A DNA stretch of 55,828 nt from CAYLJO01 sp964383905 (lineage in GTDB: Bacteria > Acidobacteriota > Blastocatellia > Pyrinomonadales > Pyrinomonadaceae). Under the pieces are notes generated by a model, which saw nothing but the letters and a program-made list of their open reading frames with translations, was not told the origin of the DNA and searched no databases. The translations under genes were made by a program, and so were the position numbers. The DNA is taken from assembly GCA_964383905.1 (NCBI GenBank), contig CAYLJO010000007.1, positions 1-55,828 of the forward strand, in the 5' to 3' direction. Positions within the stretch are counted from its first letter, which is position 1; the number at the start of each line of letters is the position of its first letter. Shown here one piece after another: positions 1 through 7,665 of the stretch.

Positions 1-119
1 CGACGATCAAAGAGAACATCACGATCCGCCGCTTCACGCGTTACAAAATGGGTGAGGGGCTGGAAAAACGTGCCGACGATTTCAGCAGTGAAGTGACCGC
101 GCTCGCGGGTGGTAAATAG
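1..119 (+). CDS. tsf: Elongation factor Ts, C-terminal end (5' truncated by window)
   Basis: The open frame from base 3 to the TAG at 117-119 encodes the end of a protein with the segment FTRYKMGEGLEKR followed by DDFSSEVTAL, which is the typical C-terminus of EF-Ts, the guanine-nucleotide exchange factor for EF-Tu. Only 38 codons are in the window. The position directly before pyrH and frr matches the widespread rpsB-tsf-pyrH-frr order and supports the call. No start, promoter or full domain structure can be seen here. Confidence 0.85.
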   Translation, partial: TIKENITIRRFTRYKMGEGLEKRADDFSSEVTALAGGK

Positions 120-138
120 CCGCCCGCCGGAGAGTTCG

Positions 139-894
139 ATGAAAGCAGCAGAGGCAATTTCCGGCGAAGCTCAACCGGCTTTTCGTCGAATTCTGTTAAA
201 GATTTCCGGCGAGGCCCTGATGGGCACGCAAAACTACGGCATCGACGTCAACGTCGCGCGCACCGTCGCCGAGGAGATCAAAGCGGTCCACGAGCTCGGC
301 ATCCAGGTCGCAGTCGTCGTCGGGGGCGGCAACATTTTTCGCGGCGTCTCGAAGAGCGCGGGTAATATGGATCGTTCATCCGCCGACTACATCGGGATGC
401 TGGCGACGGTAATGAACGGCGTCGTACTGCAGGACGCGTTGGAAAAACTGGACGTCTACACGCGCGTCCTCTCGGCCGTTGATATCCCGCAACTCGCGGA
501 GCCGTTCATCCGGCGGCGGGCCATCCGTCACCTCGAAAAGGGGCGCGTCGTGATCTTCGCCGCGGGCACCGGCAACCCTTATTTCACCACCGATTCGGCG
601 GCCGCGCTGCGCGCCCTGGAAATTAAGGCGGAGGTCATCTTGAAGGCAACGAAAGTTGACGGCATCTACACCGCCGACCCGATGCAGGACGTGACGGCGA
701 CCCTCTATGACTGCATTACGTACCAGGAGGTCCTCGAACAGCAGTTGAAAGTGATGGACGCTTCGGCGATCTCTTTGTGTATGGACAACAATCTGCCTAT
801 CGTCGTCTTCAACATGCGCAAGCCCGGCAACATCATGCGGGTCGTGATGGGCGAAGCCGACGTGGGGACCCGCGTCTGTGTGAAGAAACCGTAA
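139..894 (+). CDS. pyrH: UMP kinase
   Basis: Bacterial UMP kinase phosphorylates UMP to UDP with ATP in the cytoplasm, the step that feeds pyrimidine nucleotide synthesis. The protein is an amino-acid-kinase fold of about 251 residues. Visible family marks are the early KISGEAL segment, the VVGGGNIFRG nucleotide-binding loop, and near the C-terminus MDASAISLCMDNNLPI. A longer frame opens at GTG 109 inside the end of tsf, but ATG 139 is preferred: it has a GGAGAG Shine-Dalgarno about 5 nt upstream, lies 20 nt after the tsf stop, and gives the usual family length. It sits between tsf and frr and is probably co-transcribed with both. Confidence 0.95.
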   Translation: MKAAEAISGEAQPAFRRILLKISGEALMGTQNYGIDVNVARTVAEEIKAVHELGIQVAVVVGGGNIFRGVSKSAGNMDRSSADYIGMLATVMNGVVLQDALEKLDVYTRVLSAVDIPQLAEPFIRRRAIRHLEKGRVVIFAAGTGNPYFTTDSAAALRALEIKAEVILKATKVDGIYTADPMQDVTATLYDCITYQEVLEQQLKVMDASAISLCMDNNLPIVVFNMRKPGNIMRVVMGEADVGTRVCVKKP

Positions 895-918
895 GATCAA
901 TACCTCCGGAGTGATTTT

Positions 919-1479
919 ATGAGCGAGAAAGATGTCATTAAAGAAGCACGTCCGCGGATGGAAGCCGTCATCGAAGACGTGCGGCGAAAGCTCGCGACCG
1001 TGCGCACGGGTCGCGCCGCGGTGAGTTTGCTTGATACAGTGATGGTCGAATATTACGGCACGCCGACGCCGCTCAACCAAATTGCCTCCGTGCACGTCCC
1101 CGAGCCGCAGTTGCTCACCGTGCAGCCCTGGGACCAGACGCAACTCGGCGCCATTGAGAAAGCCATACGCGCTTCCGACCTCGGCCTCAACCCGTCAAAC
1201 GACGGCAAGCTCGTGCGTATCCCGATCCCGCCGTTGACGGAAGAGCGCCGCAAGCAGCTCGCCAAGCAGGTGCACGAAATCGCCGAAGAACATCGCACCG
1301 CGATCCGTAACATACGTCGTGACGCTAACGAGAAATTAAAGAAGATGCTCAAAGACAAAGCGATCTCGGAAGACAGGGAGCGCGACGGTCTTGACGAAGT
1401 GCAAAAGCTGACGAATACTTATATCGGCAAAATTGATGAGGTGGCAAAGAAAAAAGAGCAAGAGATAACAAGCGTTTAG
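919..1479 (+). CDS. frr: Ribosome recycling factor
   Basis: RRF, with EF-G, splits the post-termination ribosome so that it can be reused. The 186-residue length is standard. The N-terminal helix (RPRMEAVIEDVRRKLATVRTGRA), the hinge and small domain (VMVEYYGTPTPLNQIASV), and the C-terminal helices (RRDANEKLKKMLKD) are all recognisable. The start at ATG 919 has a CTCCGGAG Shine-Dalgarno region about 8 nt upstream. It follows pyrH by 24 nt and is the last gene of the tsf-pyrH-frr unit, as a strong palindrome lies 50 nt after its stop. Confidence 0.95.
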   Translation: MSEKDVIKEARPRMEAVIEDVRRKLATVRTGRAAVSLLDTVMVEYYGTPTPLNQIASVHVPEPQLLTVQPWDQTQLGAIEKAIRASDLGLNPSNDGKLVRIPIPPLTEERRKQLAKQVHEIAEEHRTAIRNIRRDANEKLKKMLKDKAISEDRERDGLDEVQKLTNTYIGKIDEVAKKKEQEITSV

Positions 1480-1528
1480 CTACGCGTTAGATTTTGTCGC
1501 CGGCCCCGCTTTTCATCCGCCGTGTCAG

Positions 1529-1572
1529 AAAGAGGCGGGGCTAACTTCCGCGGAAGTTAGCCCCGCCTCTTT
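1529..1572. terminator. 44-nt perfect palindrome, bidirectional terminator candidate
   Basis: Bases 1529-1550 and 1551-1572 are exact reverse complements (22-bp arms, no spacer, GC-rich stem with AA/TT ends). It lies between the convergent frr (+) and DUF5666 gene (-), where a shared rho-independent terminator is expected. The lack of a loop and the perfect symmetry are unusual for a simple terminator; compare the palindromes at 17715-17750 and 39512-39565. Confidence 0.7.
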
Positions 1573-1630
1573 GATTCGAGTAATTTGTTCGACCGACGCC
1601 TTAACTCTAAGATCACAACTGAGGTCACAA

Positions 1631-2827
1631 CTAGGGTAACCCGATGCCGAGCTCCGGCAGGCCCCCCGGCAAACCCGTGCTGATGCCGGGCGCAGCCGAA
1701 GGCCGCCCCTGCCCTTGTCGGGCCTGCCACATCCTCATTAACGGCTCAACACCGGCGACGAGTTTGATCGCCGTCAGGCGCGACGGATCGGCCCCCGACG
1801 TGCTTGAAACAATGATCATGTCTCCGGGCTTTAACCCGGCGACCGTAAGCTCGGGCATCCGTTCGATGAACCGTTCTATATCAAAGCCGCCACCGCCGCC
1901 CACGCGCGGACGTGGCCCTTCCGCACCGGCCCCCGCCGTCCGCCGGCGCCCACCCTCCGGCGAGGGCGAGCCGGCGCCGTCCGGCCCCCTCATCCCCGCC
2001 CCGAATTCGGCCGGGAAGCGACGCAGCATCGAATCTTGATTGGTTACGATGGTCAGCGGGCGCTTGCTCTGTAGATCGTTGACCTTCACCTCGCCGGTCG
2101 CCGTATCGACCGCGGTGACCGTTCCGGCAATCGTGCGGAACGAGCCTGACACGATTTCTTCGGGTGCGAAGCGCGTCCCGTCGGCGCTCCGCTCACCTAG
2201 GGCGCGAAGTTGATCGCCCACTACCAACTCGCTGAACGAACTCGCTTTGGCATCATTAAACTTTACCGAGTCAGGCGCGTAGCGACGGAAGACAACATTG
2301 CCCCCCGCCCCGATGATCACCGGCTGAGCACCTTCCCTGGAGCGGACGAGTACCGTAATCTCTTTTGCTTCCGGGTTGAGCGCCGTAACGGTGCCGGCAA
2401 TACCTCGCCTCTGCCATTCTTCGCGATCATGCTCCTGCTTCCGCGCGATTGCGGCTTTGCTCATCACTATCACCTGGCGCGCGGGAACGGACTTCTGATC
2501 TTCCGCCACTTTTCCACGCGCCATCACGCGGTCGCCGATACCAATATCCGCCAGGGTGATCGGCGTGGCATTTTTCAAAGTTGTTTCGCCCGGCACGGCA
2601 CGCAGGTATTTCGTGCTATCATTGAGCAGAACGGTGACCTCGCCAACCTTCGTTTTCACCCGGATCTGCTTATTCGAGGCGTCAACGGCCGTCACGTCAC
2701 CGAGGGCATAGTTGGGGGTCAGCCCGGTACTCGTGTCGCCCGAAGGTTTCGCCGTTTGTCCCTCAGCCGCAGCAACAACACCGAACGCAAATAGCGCCGA
2801 TGTAAATATCAGTAAAAGCTTCTTCAT
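1631..2827 (-). CDS. Secreted DUF5666-type protein
   Basis: This 398-residue protein starts with a clear signal peptide (MKKLLLIFTSALFAFGVVAAA). It then has at least three similar beta-rich units, each opening with a G-x-V-T-A-V/L-D/N type strand (GDVTAVDASNKQIRV near residue 43, GTVTALNPEAKEITV near 145, GTVTAVDTATGEVKV near 235). This is the pattern of DUF5666/OB-like repeats in exported proteins of acidobacteria and proteobacteria. A glycine- and proline-rich low-complexity stretch (about residues 275-315) separates the third unit from a last strand-rich segment. The molecular role is unknown. It appears to be a single-gene unit, convergent with frr. Confidence 0.7.
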   Translation of the reverse strand: MKKLLLIFTSALFAFGVVAAAEGQTAKPSGDTSTGLTPNYALGDVTAVDASNKQIRVKTKVGEVTVLLNDSTKYLRAVPGETTLKNATPITLADIGIGDRVMARGKVAEDQKSVPARQVIVMSKAAIARKQEHDREEWQRRGIAGTVTALNPEAKEITVLVRSREGAQPVIIGAGGNVVFRRYAPDSVKFNDAKASSFSELVVGDQLRALGERSADGTRFAPEEIVSGSFRTIAGTVTAVDTATGEVKVNDLQSKRPLTIVTNQDSMLRRFPAEFGAGMRGPDGAGSPSPEGGRRRTAGAGAEGPRPRVGGGGGFDIERFIERMPELTVAGLKPGDMIIVSSTSGADPSRLTAIKLVAGVEPLMRMWQARQGQGRPSAAPGISTGLPGGLPELGIGLP

Positions 2828-3080
2828 TTGCTACTCTTTCCTTACTCGTGTGGAACAGGATGTTTATTTACCCTCTGCTTTCTATGCTAAATGTTTATAT
2901 CCTGATCAGTCAAAGACGCTTTGCCGCCGCGGTGTGAAAGACCTGCGATGCGGATCTGTACGGTAGGGGAGAAAAATAAAAAGCGGCCATTAAATAGACG
3001 CGCGGCGCGGCCCTGCGGTTACAATCAGTGTCTTGTAGGAAAGAATTTTTCGACCTTTCGCAAGAAAATGATCGCTTTAA

Positions 3081-4049
3081 TTAGGCGCGCTTCCAGCCGA
3101 TGCGGTAGCGGGCCGTCAGCGCCAGCCCAAGGCTTGTCACCAGAAGGCCGGCGACAACCAGCGGCCAGATATAGGGCAAAGATAAGACCATCGTCCAGAA
3201 CCCCGCGCCCAGTAGCAACGCGACAGATTCCGAGCGCTTCCCCTCCGGCAAAAATCGTTGCTGCAGCCAGCGCCCCGTCGCCGCGTAAATTACCACGCGC
3301 CCGAGTAGAGCCGCCACAATCAGCAAGAGCACTGCCGTCATGCCGACCAGCACGCTGATCGGCGTCGGTAGCACCCGCAAGCACACCGGCACGCCGACGG
3401 CGATCACAACCGAACCTAAAAATCCGATGATGGCCACGCGCGAACTGGCCAATCTCAGGCGGGCCACCCCGCGGCTCACCGTGCCGGGCATCGCGGCCGT
3501 CAACGCCAGTGATATGACAAACCATAACAGAACGGCTAATAGCCGCGTGCCGAGATACGCAGGCGACCACTGCGGCGAGAGTAAGCCTGTGGGGTTGCGC
3601 ATCATATTGCGCAATTCCTGCTCGTAGCCTGCGTACATCAGGGTCGCGGTGGCGGGGTTGCGGCCCGGCGCGGTCTTTCCGTGATGATACGCACCGCCGA
3701 TCACCAGCACATCGCCGCCAATGTAGGAGCCTTCGCGCTGAATGACGGAGCCGCCGATGGCCGCGACATCCCCCTCGACATAGCCTTCGACGATGACATC
3801 GCCGCCAAAAGCCATGGCGCCCTGCTTGACTCTGCCGCGGATGATGATTGAGCGGCCCAGACCGAACGCGTCGCTGCACGACACGCCGGTAACTTCGACG
3901 GGCGCTCTGTCATCCGGGCTGGCGCTTTCCGTGCCCTGCGCGTGAGCGGCGATCGCAGCAATGATGAGCGCGAAAAACGGCGCCACCATTTTCCAGGTGA
4001 CGCGCACGGCGGATATATCAAGGGGTCTCGGAAGCGAAAGTTCGTTCAC
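3081..4049 (-). CDS. Membrane protein with bactofilin-like repeats
   Basis: The 322-residue protein begins with a hydrophobic export segment ending near AIAAHAQG. A stretch of short beta repeats follows (MAFGGDVIVEGYVEGDVAAI, then GGSVIQREGSYIGGDVLVIGG, about residues 75-125). These are the solenoid-like turns seen in bactofilins and polymer-forming cytoskeletal proteins. The second half carries several hydrophobic segments (about residues 165-310) that should span the membrane. It is the third gene of a sigma/anti-sigma cluster, 35 nt after the anti-sigma gene, so it is probably part of the same envelope-response regulon. The function is not known; the link to the regulon is inferred from position only. 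Confidence 0.6.
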   Translation of the reverse strand: MNELSLPRPLDISAVRVTWKMVAPFFALIIAAIAAHAQGTESASPDDRAPVEVTGVSCSDAFGLGRSIIIRGRVKQGAMAFGGDVIVEGYVEGDVAAIGGSVIQREGSYIGGDVLVIGGAYHHGKTAPGRNPATATLMYAGYEQELRNMMRNPTGLLSPQWSPAYLGTRLLAVLLWFVISLALTAAMPGTVSRGVARLRLASSRVAIIGFLGSVVIAVGVPVCLRVLPTPISVLVGMTAVLLLIVAALLGRVVIYAATGRWLQQRFLPEGKRSESVALLLGAGFWTMVLSLPYIWPLVVAGLLVTSLGLALTARYRIGWKRA

Positions 4050-4084
4050 AATCCTTTACAGTCGCGCAAGCTCCAGCATACCTT

Positions 4085-4666
4085 TTATTCCATAATCCGC
4101 GCCCGGTGGTAACCGGCAATCAGGCGCGGAAGCAAGGCCAGGGCGGCGGCGAGGAAAAGAAGGACGAGGGCACTCAGAGGATGCGACTCGAAGATAAAAC
4201 GCCTGCTAATGGCACGTAGGATCACAGTCAGCCCTACGCCGGCATCATAGACTGTGTGCGCGATGACGCCGAGGACGCTGGCAACCCGTTTCGCCATCAC
4301 GCCGACAGGCAGGAGCACCGATTCACTGATAGCCTTGCCACCCAGCAACGCGAAAGAGAGAACAGCCAACGCCACGCACAGCCGAAATGCTCGCCCGTGT
4401 TCGGATCGTTTGCGCACACCGCGCATATCACTTTCGGCCTGCGCCGCCACAATCTGTGCGAAATTTTGTGGCAGGGATAGGCCGGGATCATCATTGAGCG
4501 CAAAATCGAGCGTACAGAGCAGGCGCCGCTGGTCCCGCAACCCGGCCGCGCAACATGAGCACCCCTTTAGATGCTGCTCAAAGAGAGAGAGCGCCGCCGG
4601 ATCAAGTTCGCCGTCGAGATAAGCGGCGACATCTTCGCTCTTGCAAATGTAGTCCTCTGGAGTCAC
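4085..4666 (-). CDS. Zinc-finger anti-sigma factor, membrane-bound
   Basis: The N-terminal 60 residues form a zinc-binding anti-sigma (ZAS/zf-HC2) domain: AYLDGELDPAALSLFEQHL followed by KGCSCC, giving the H-x3-C-x2-C motif. Two hydrophobic helices follow (around residues 95-120 and 160-180), so the N-terminus should sit in the cytoplasm and hold the sigma factor. It lies 24 nt after the ECF sigma gene on the same strand, the usual arrangement of a sigma with its cognate anti-sigma. The extracytoplasmic portion between the helices is short. What signal releases the sigma factor cannot be told from the sequence. Confidence 0.8.
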   Translation of the reverse strand: MTPEDYICKSEDVAAYLDGELDPAALSLFEQHLKGCSCCAAGLRDQRRLLCTLDFALNDDPGLSLPQNFAQIVAAQAESDMRGVRKRSEHGRAFRLCVALAVLSFALLGGKAISESVLLPVGVMAKRVASVLGVIAHTVYDAGVGLTVILRAISRRFIFESHPLSALVLLFLAAALALLPRLIAGYHRARIME

Positions 4667-4690
4667 GCCCTCTTCACTCCGACCGTCCGT

Positions 4691-5302
4691 TTAGATGCTC
4701 GTTATCCCTTTTCGCATGAGCTGCTGCCGCATCACTTCGCGGGCCCGAAAAAGACGATTCTTGACTGTGCCAAGGGGTAAACCCGTCACCTCCGCAATCT
4801 CGTCGTAACTGAGGTCATGCGAATGGCGAAGCACAATCAGCTCCCTGTAAACCCCCGGCAGGCGGCGCACAACCGCTTCTATTTCCGCACGCCGCTCCGC
4901 CCTTTCACTCTCCTGTTCGGGGGTGAGCCGTCCGCTCGCGAGGGGCAATTCGCGCGGTTCCCCCTCTGTTCCGCTCGCGAGCGGTTGCTCGCGTGTCGTG
5001 TGCCGCCGCAAATGGTCGACGGCCGAGTTGTGCGCGATCTTGTAAATCCAGGTTGAGAACTTGAATTCCGGGCGGTAACGGGCCAGCGAGCCGTAAACCT
5101 TGATGAAAACCTCCTGAGTCAGGTCAAGGGCGGCCTCGTAGTCTTCGACCATACGATAGACGTATACCGCAATAGGACGTTGATAGCGGCGCACGAGCTC
5201 TTCGAAACTATCTTCGCGCCCGGCCACGGCGCGCGACACGAGGTCGCAATCCGCTACCGCACCAAGGTCTTTTAGGGTAAAAGGGGATGCGGTCCTGCTC
5301 AT
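4691..5302 (-). CDS. ECF RNA polymerase sigma factor
   Basis: This 203-residue protein has the two-domain layout of extracytoplasmic-function sigma factors. Region 2 spans about residues 28-100 (FEELVRRYQRPIAVYVYRMV, DLTQEVFIKVYGSL, FSTWIYKIAHNSAVDHLRR). Region 4 spans about 130-195 (LPGVYRELIVLRHSHDLSYD, LPLGTVKNRLFRARE). A charged, proline-containing linker joins them. It is the first gene of the sigma / anti-sigma / membrane-protein cluster. The start at ATG 5302 has no good Shine-Dalgarno, and an ECF-like promoter lies just upstream, which suggests autoregulation with a very short leader. Confidence 0.9.
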   Translation of the reverse strand: MSRTASPFTLKDLGAVADCDLVSRAVAGREDSFEELVRRYQRPIAVYVYRMVEDYEAALDLTQEVFIKVYGSLARYRPEFKFSTWIYKIAHNSAVDHLRRHTTREQPLASGTEGEPRELPLASGRLTPEQESERAERRAEIEAVVRRLPGVYRELIVLRHSHDLSYDEIAEVTGLPLGTVKNRLFRAREVMRQQLMRKGITSI

Positions 5303-5316
5303 AATGCTCAGGTTTT

Positions 5317-5342
5317 ACGCTTCGGAAAGGGCAAAAGTTTCA
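5317..5342 (-). promoter_or_regulatory. Possible ECF-type autoregulatory promoter
   Basis: Read on the minus strand, TGAAAC (5342-5337) is followed after 17 nt by CGTA (5319-5316). This resembles the GGAAC / CGT elements of ECF sigma promoters. The predicted start would lie about 8 nt before the sigma factor ATG at 5302. The -35 match is imperfect, so the call is tentative. Confidence 0.3.
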
Positions 5343-5475
5343 AGCCAAGTCTAAAGAAGCCTAAGGTCAAAAAGTCTAAAGTCAACGTAAAAGTCCGTGG
5401 TCTTGGGGTCAAAGGCGATCAACCTAGCCGCCCAGACTTTGGACCTTGGACTTTTTGACTTTGGACTTCTTTATG
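5343..5475. repeat. Heptad-register degenerate repeat, AAAGTCC family (inverted arms)
   Basis: The stretch can be read in 7-nt steps as variants of AAGTCTA/AAGTCAA on the left and TTTGGAC/TTTTTGA on the right. The right half is roughly the reverse complement of the left, so the whole could fold into an imperfect hairpin. It fills the space between the sigma gene and the end of the pilM-like gene, whose stop codon touches it. Confidence 0.6.
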
Positions 5476-6421
5476 ACCACGCAAGCGTGGCAAGCCCGGC
5501 GGGCGCCACAATGATGTCAAAGCTAAGGTCGCCTGTCGGCAGCGCGAGGCCGACGTCCTCCGCCCGGAGGGCAGGCAATTTGAGCCCCAATGTTTCGGCC
5601 ACAATATCACTCACGCTATCTCCGCTAAAGTCGTCTCCGACAACTAACAGCCGGTCGATGCCCGGAGCTTCTGTGGCGGTGGTTGATGCAAGACGGTCAC
5701 GGTAAAAGAGTAGGAGGCGGTAGAGTTCGTCGGCGCGGTATTCTTGCTCACACATTACGGAGCGCACGATGAGCGGCTGCTGGTTGCGAAGCAACACGGC
5801 GGTGAATCCTTCCGCGTGCGAGCTGACGAGCAGCGCGTCACCGTGTGCGCGGTCTCTCGTCAGCCACCGCTCCTCGCCCATGTGACACGGGAGAATCAAC
5901 CCTGCGCGCCAGCCGAGTGCCATGAACACACTTTCATATTCGTCAAGCACGGACGTGCGCACCGCCGTCGCAATATAGCGGGCGTTACCCCGCGCGTCCG
6001 GTGTCAATCGCTCACGCGCAACACGTAATTCGTCAGGCGGCAGGCCAAAGCCGCGCTCCATCTTCCAGCGCAAGACATCTTCCAGTTCCCGGCGCGAGGC
6101 GATTGCCGCCTCCAGACCTATCACGATGGTGCGTGTGGCGGCTTCCGGCAGCGCGATAGACCATTTGCGCTGTCGCGCGAGGCCGGCGCTCGTGACGAGC
6201 TCTGCCAGCGCGTCGGCCAGTTCATTCTGATCCATGATGTTGCGCTCATCAAAAGCCGGGCGCACGAGCGAGTCCGGTAGCGCAATGGTGGCCGCGCGCC
6301 GCAATGTAAACGCGCCGCGGCCCCGCTCAAGGTGGACTGCTGTTGCGCTGCCGCTACTGATTCCGACCGCCGCCGCCGGAAAACGCGGGGCAAGAATTCG
6401 ACTTAATAAGCTTGATGGCAT
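5471..6421 (-). CDS. pilM: PilM-like actin-fold type IV pilus assembly protein
   Basis: The protein of about 316 residues starts with a region typical of PilM/GspL-like proteins (AAAVGISSGSATAVHLERG, a first beta hairpin of an actin-like ATPase fold). It continues with IALPEAATRTIVIGLEA and a segment on oriented binding of a membrane-side partner. A second phosphate loop may lie at LLVVGDDFSGDSV. PilM normally binds the PilN N-terminus and joins the cytoplasmic ATPase to the inner-membrane platform. It is the last gene of the pilus operon. No pilN or pilO follows, as the next gene is a sigma factor. ATG 6421 is chosen; a TTG at 6442, just 3 nt after the previous stop, is the alternative. Overall similarity is moderate, so the call rests partly on context. 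Confidence 0.6.
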   Translation of the reverse strand: MPSSLLSRILAPRFPAAAVGISSGSATAVHLERGRGAFTLRRAATIALPDSLVRPAFDERNIMDQNELADALAELVTSAGLARQRKWSIALPEAATRTIVIGLEAAIASRRELEDVLRWKMERGFGLPPDELRVARERLTPDARGNARYIATAVRTSVLDEYESVFMALGWRAGLILPCHMGEERWLTRDRAHGDALLVSSHAEGFTAVLLRNQQPLIVRSVMCEQEYRADELYRLLLFYRDRLASTTATEAPGIDRLLVVGDDFSGDSVSDIVAETLGLKLPALRAEDVGLALPTGDLSFDIIVAPAGLATLAWS

Positions 6422-6445
6422 CAGAAGTGCTTCGGTGAACAAGGG

Positions 6446-6907
6446 CTACCAGGTGTTGTACGCCGTACCTTCAGATGAGGTCTCGGTCGATGAGCTATGA
6501 ACGTTAACCACGCCTTGGCCGCCTTCCCCCGAGTTCGGATCGTCGCCCATCTCAACGCTCCAATTCTTTTCCTGTGTGATCGGGTCCTCGGGGATTTCGC
6601 GCATGTATTTTTCGCTGACCAGATCGTCAAGCGATTGCGGCAGCTTCTGCTTATCGGCCGCGTATTGATCGATCAGGGTACGCATCTTGAAGAGATCATC
6701 TTTCAAGACCGCCTCACGGGCATGCAGCACCGCCTTCTGGTACTGCGGCAGGGCGACCGCGGCGAGAATAATGATGATCGAAATCACGATCATCAATTCG
6801 AGCAGCGTGAAGCCTGAATGAAGCGGCGCGGGGACGCGGGGACGCCGAGACGCGGCGAAGCGGATTGTGTCTCTTATCGCCGCGTCGCTCTTCCTCTCAC
6901 CAGTCAC
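6446..6907 (-). CDS. Type IV pilin-like / pseudopilin (GspG-like)
   Basis: The protein has a class III prepilin signal: SG then FTLLELMIVISIIIILAAVAL, a Glu at mature position 5 and one long hydrophobic helix. A short globular domain with GspG features follows (YQKAVLHAREAVLKDDLFKM, ADKQKLPQSLDDL, IPEDPIT). A prepilin peptidase would cleave after the Gly. The chosen start, GTG 6907, has GGGGAG 8 nt upstream and overlaps the upstream stop by 11 nt; a longer frame from 7012 would overlap the previous gene by 116 nt. With GTG 6907 the leader is about 31 residues, long for a prepilin, and most of it is encoded by a GGGACGC heptad repeat. Confidence 0.8.
   Translation of the reverse strand: MTGERKSDAAIRDTIRFAASRRPRVPAPLHSGFTLLELMIVISIIIILAAVALPQYQKAVLHAREAVLKDDLFKMRTLIDQYAADKQKLPQSLDDLVSEKYMREIPEDPITQEKNWSVEMGDDPNSGEGGQGVVNVHSSSTETSSEGTAYNTW
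6831..6893. repeat. Heptad-register repeat, GGGACGC family, inside prepilin leader
   Basis: On the plus strand the left part reads as GGGACGC variants (GGGGACGCGGGGACGCC, GAGACGCGGCG) and the right part as rough reverse complements (TATCGCCGCGTCGC). The same family occurs intergenically at 38032-38135 and 44254-44345. Here it lies within the reading frame of the prepilin leader just before the cleavage site. Confidence 0.6.
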
Positions 6908-7664
6908 TGTATTTCTCCCCGTTGAGCGCCGTGTCCTTAGATTTCGAGCGGACATTAAAAACGTTTTCCTCGCCCTTACAATTATCCGGCGTATCATAGG
7001 ACGAGCACACAACCCAATCGGCTTTGCCCGTCATCGGGTCGACCGGCAGCGAGCGCAGGTAAACTTTTGTCTTCGGCTTGGTTGCCTCTGACTTGGTGGC
7101 TTCCAGCGCGGTCACGCTGAGGTCACCACGCCTGCCGAGTCCTGCGCTTCCATACGGTATAACGTCAACGCCCTTGACCAGAGTCTCCAGGTCAGGCGGG
7201 TAACGATCTGGATTATCCACGCCGAAGATCTTGCAGTCGGCGATCATCACCTTAACGCGCGGGTCAAGGACTGCGGCCGCCGTGTTCGGGCCTCCTGCCG
7301 GCCCCCCCGGCGGTGAAACTACAGGTCCATTCGTTGGAACCGCGGTCGAGCCCGACAGGCCAGCACACTGCGCTATCACCGCTTCACGATGGAATTGATC
7401 TATCGCCGCGCGTACCTCGCGCAGCGCCTCGCGCAGCCGCTGCTCGCGCTGGCGTTTGACGGAGACTTGGACGAGCGGGATGACCCCTAGCGTCAGTATC
7501 ACCATCACCGCCACCGTCATCACAAGCTCGATGAGCGTGAACCCTTGAGATTTTGTCAAGCCGTGGCGCGCCGGCACAGGGGCGCATGAAGGCGGAAATG
7601 TGTCACATTTTTGATCGCCGCGCCGCCGCGCCGCCGCATTACCGCATCCACTGTTTCCCGGCAT
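6897..7664 (-). CDS. Type II secretion / type IV pilus pseudopilin with enlarged globular domain
   Basis: A prepilin motif (SQG then FTLIELVMTVAVMVILTLGVI) is followed by a helix with GspG-like text (VKRQREQRLREALREVRAAIDQ). The globular part then runs to about 215 mature residues, with the C-terminal D-P-M-T-GKADW-type segment (RSLPVDPMTGKADW) usual in GspG. A glycine/proline-rich insertion (around PPGGPAGGPNTAAA) is unusual. ATG 7664 starts 1 nt after the secretin stop (TAAG-ATG), so translation is probably coupled, giving a 41-residue leader. An internal TTG at 7559 would give a short standard leader (TKSQG) but has no ribosome binding site. The upstream genes are the secretin and ATPase. 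Confidence 0.8.
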   Translation of the reverse strand: MPGNSGCGNAAARRRGDQKCDTFPPSCAPVPARHGLTKSQGFTLIELVMTVAVMVILTLGVIPLVQVSVKRQREQRLREALREVRAAIDQFHREAVIAQCAGLSGSTAVPTNGPVVSPPGGPAGGPNTAAAVLDPRVKVMIADCKIFGVDNPDRYPPDLETLVKGVDVIPYGSAGLGRRGDLSVTALEATKSEATKPKTKVYLRSLPVDPMTGKADWVVCSSYDTPDNCKGEENVFNVRSKSKDTALNGEKYSDW

Positions 7665-7665
7665 C

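Noticed and set aside
376..1143. Long minus-strand frame opposite pyrH and frr
   Set aside because: It overlaps two certain genes on the other strand, is His/Arg-rich as expected for the complement of GC-rich coding DNA, and has no family features.
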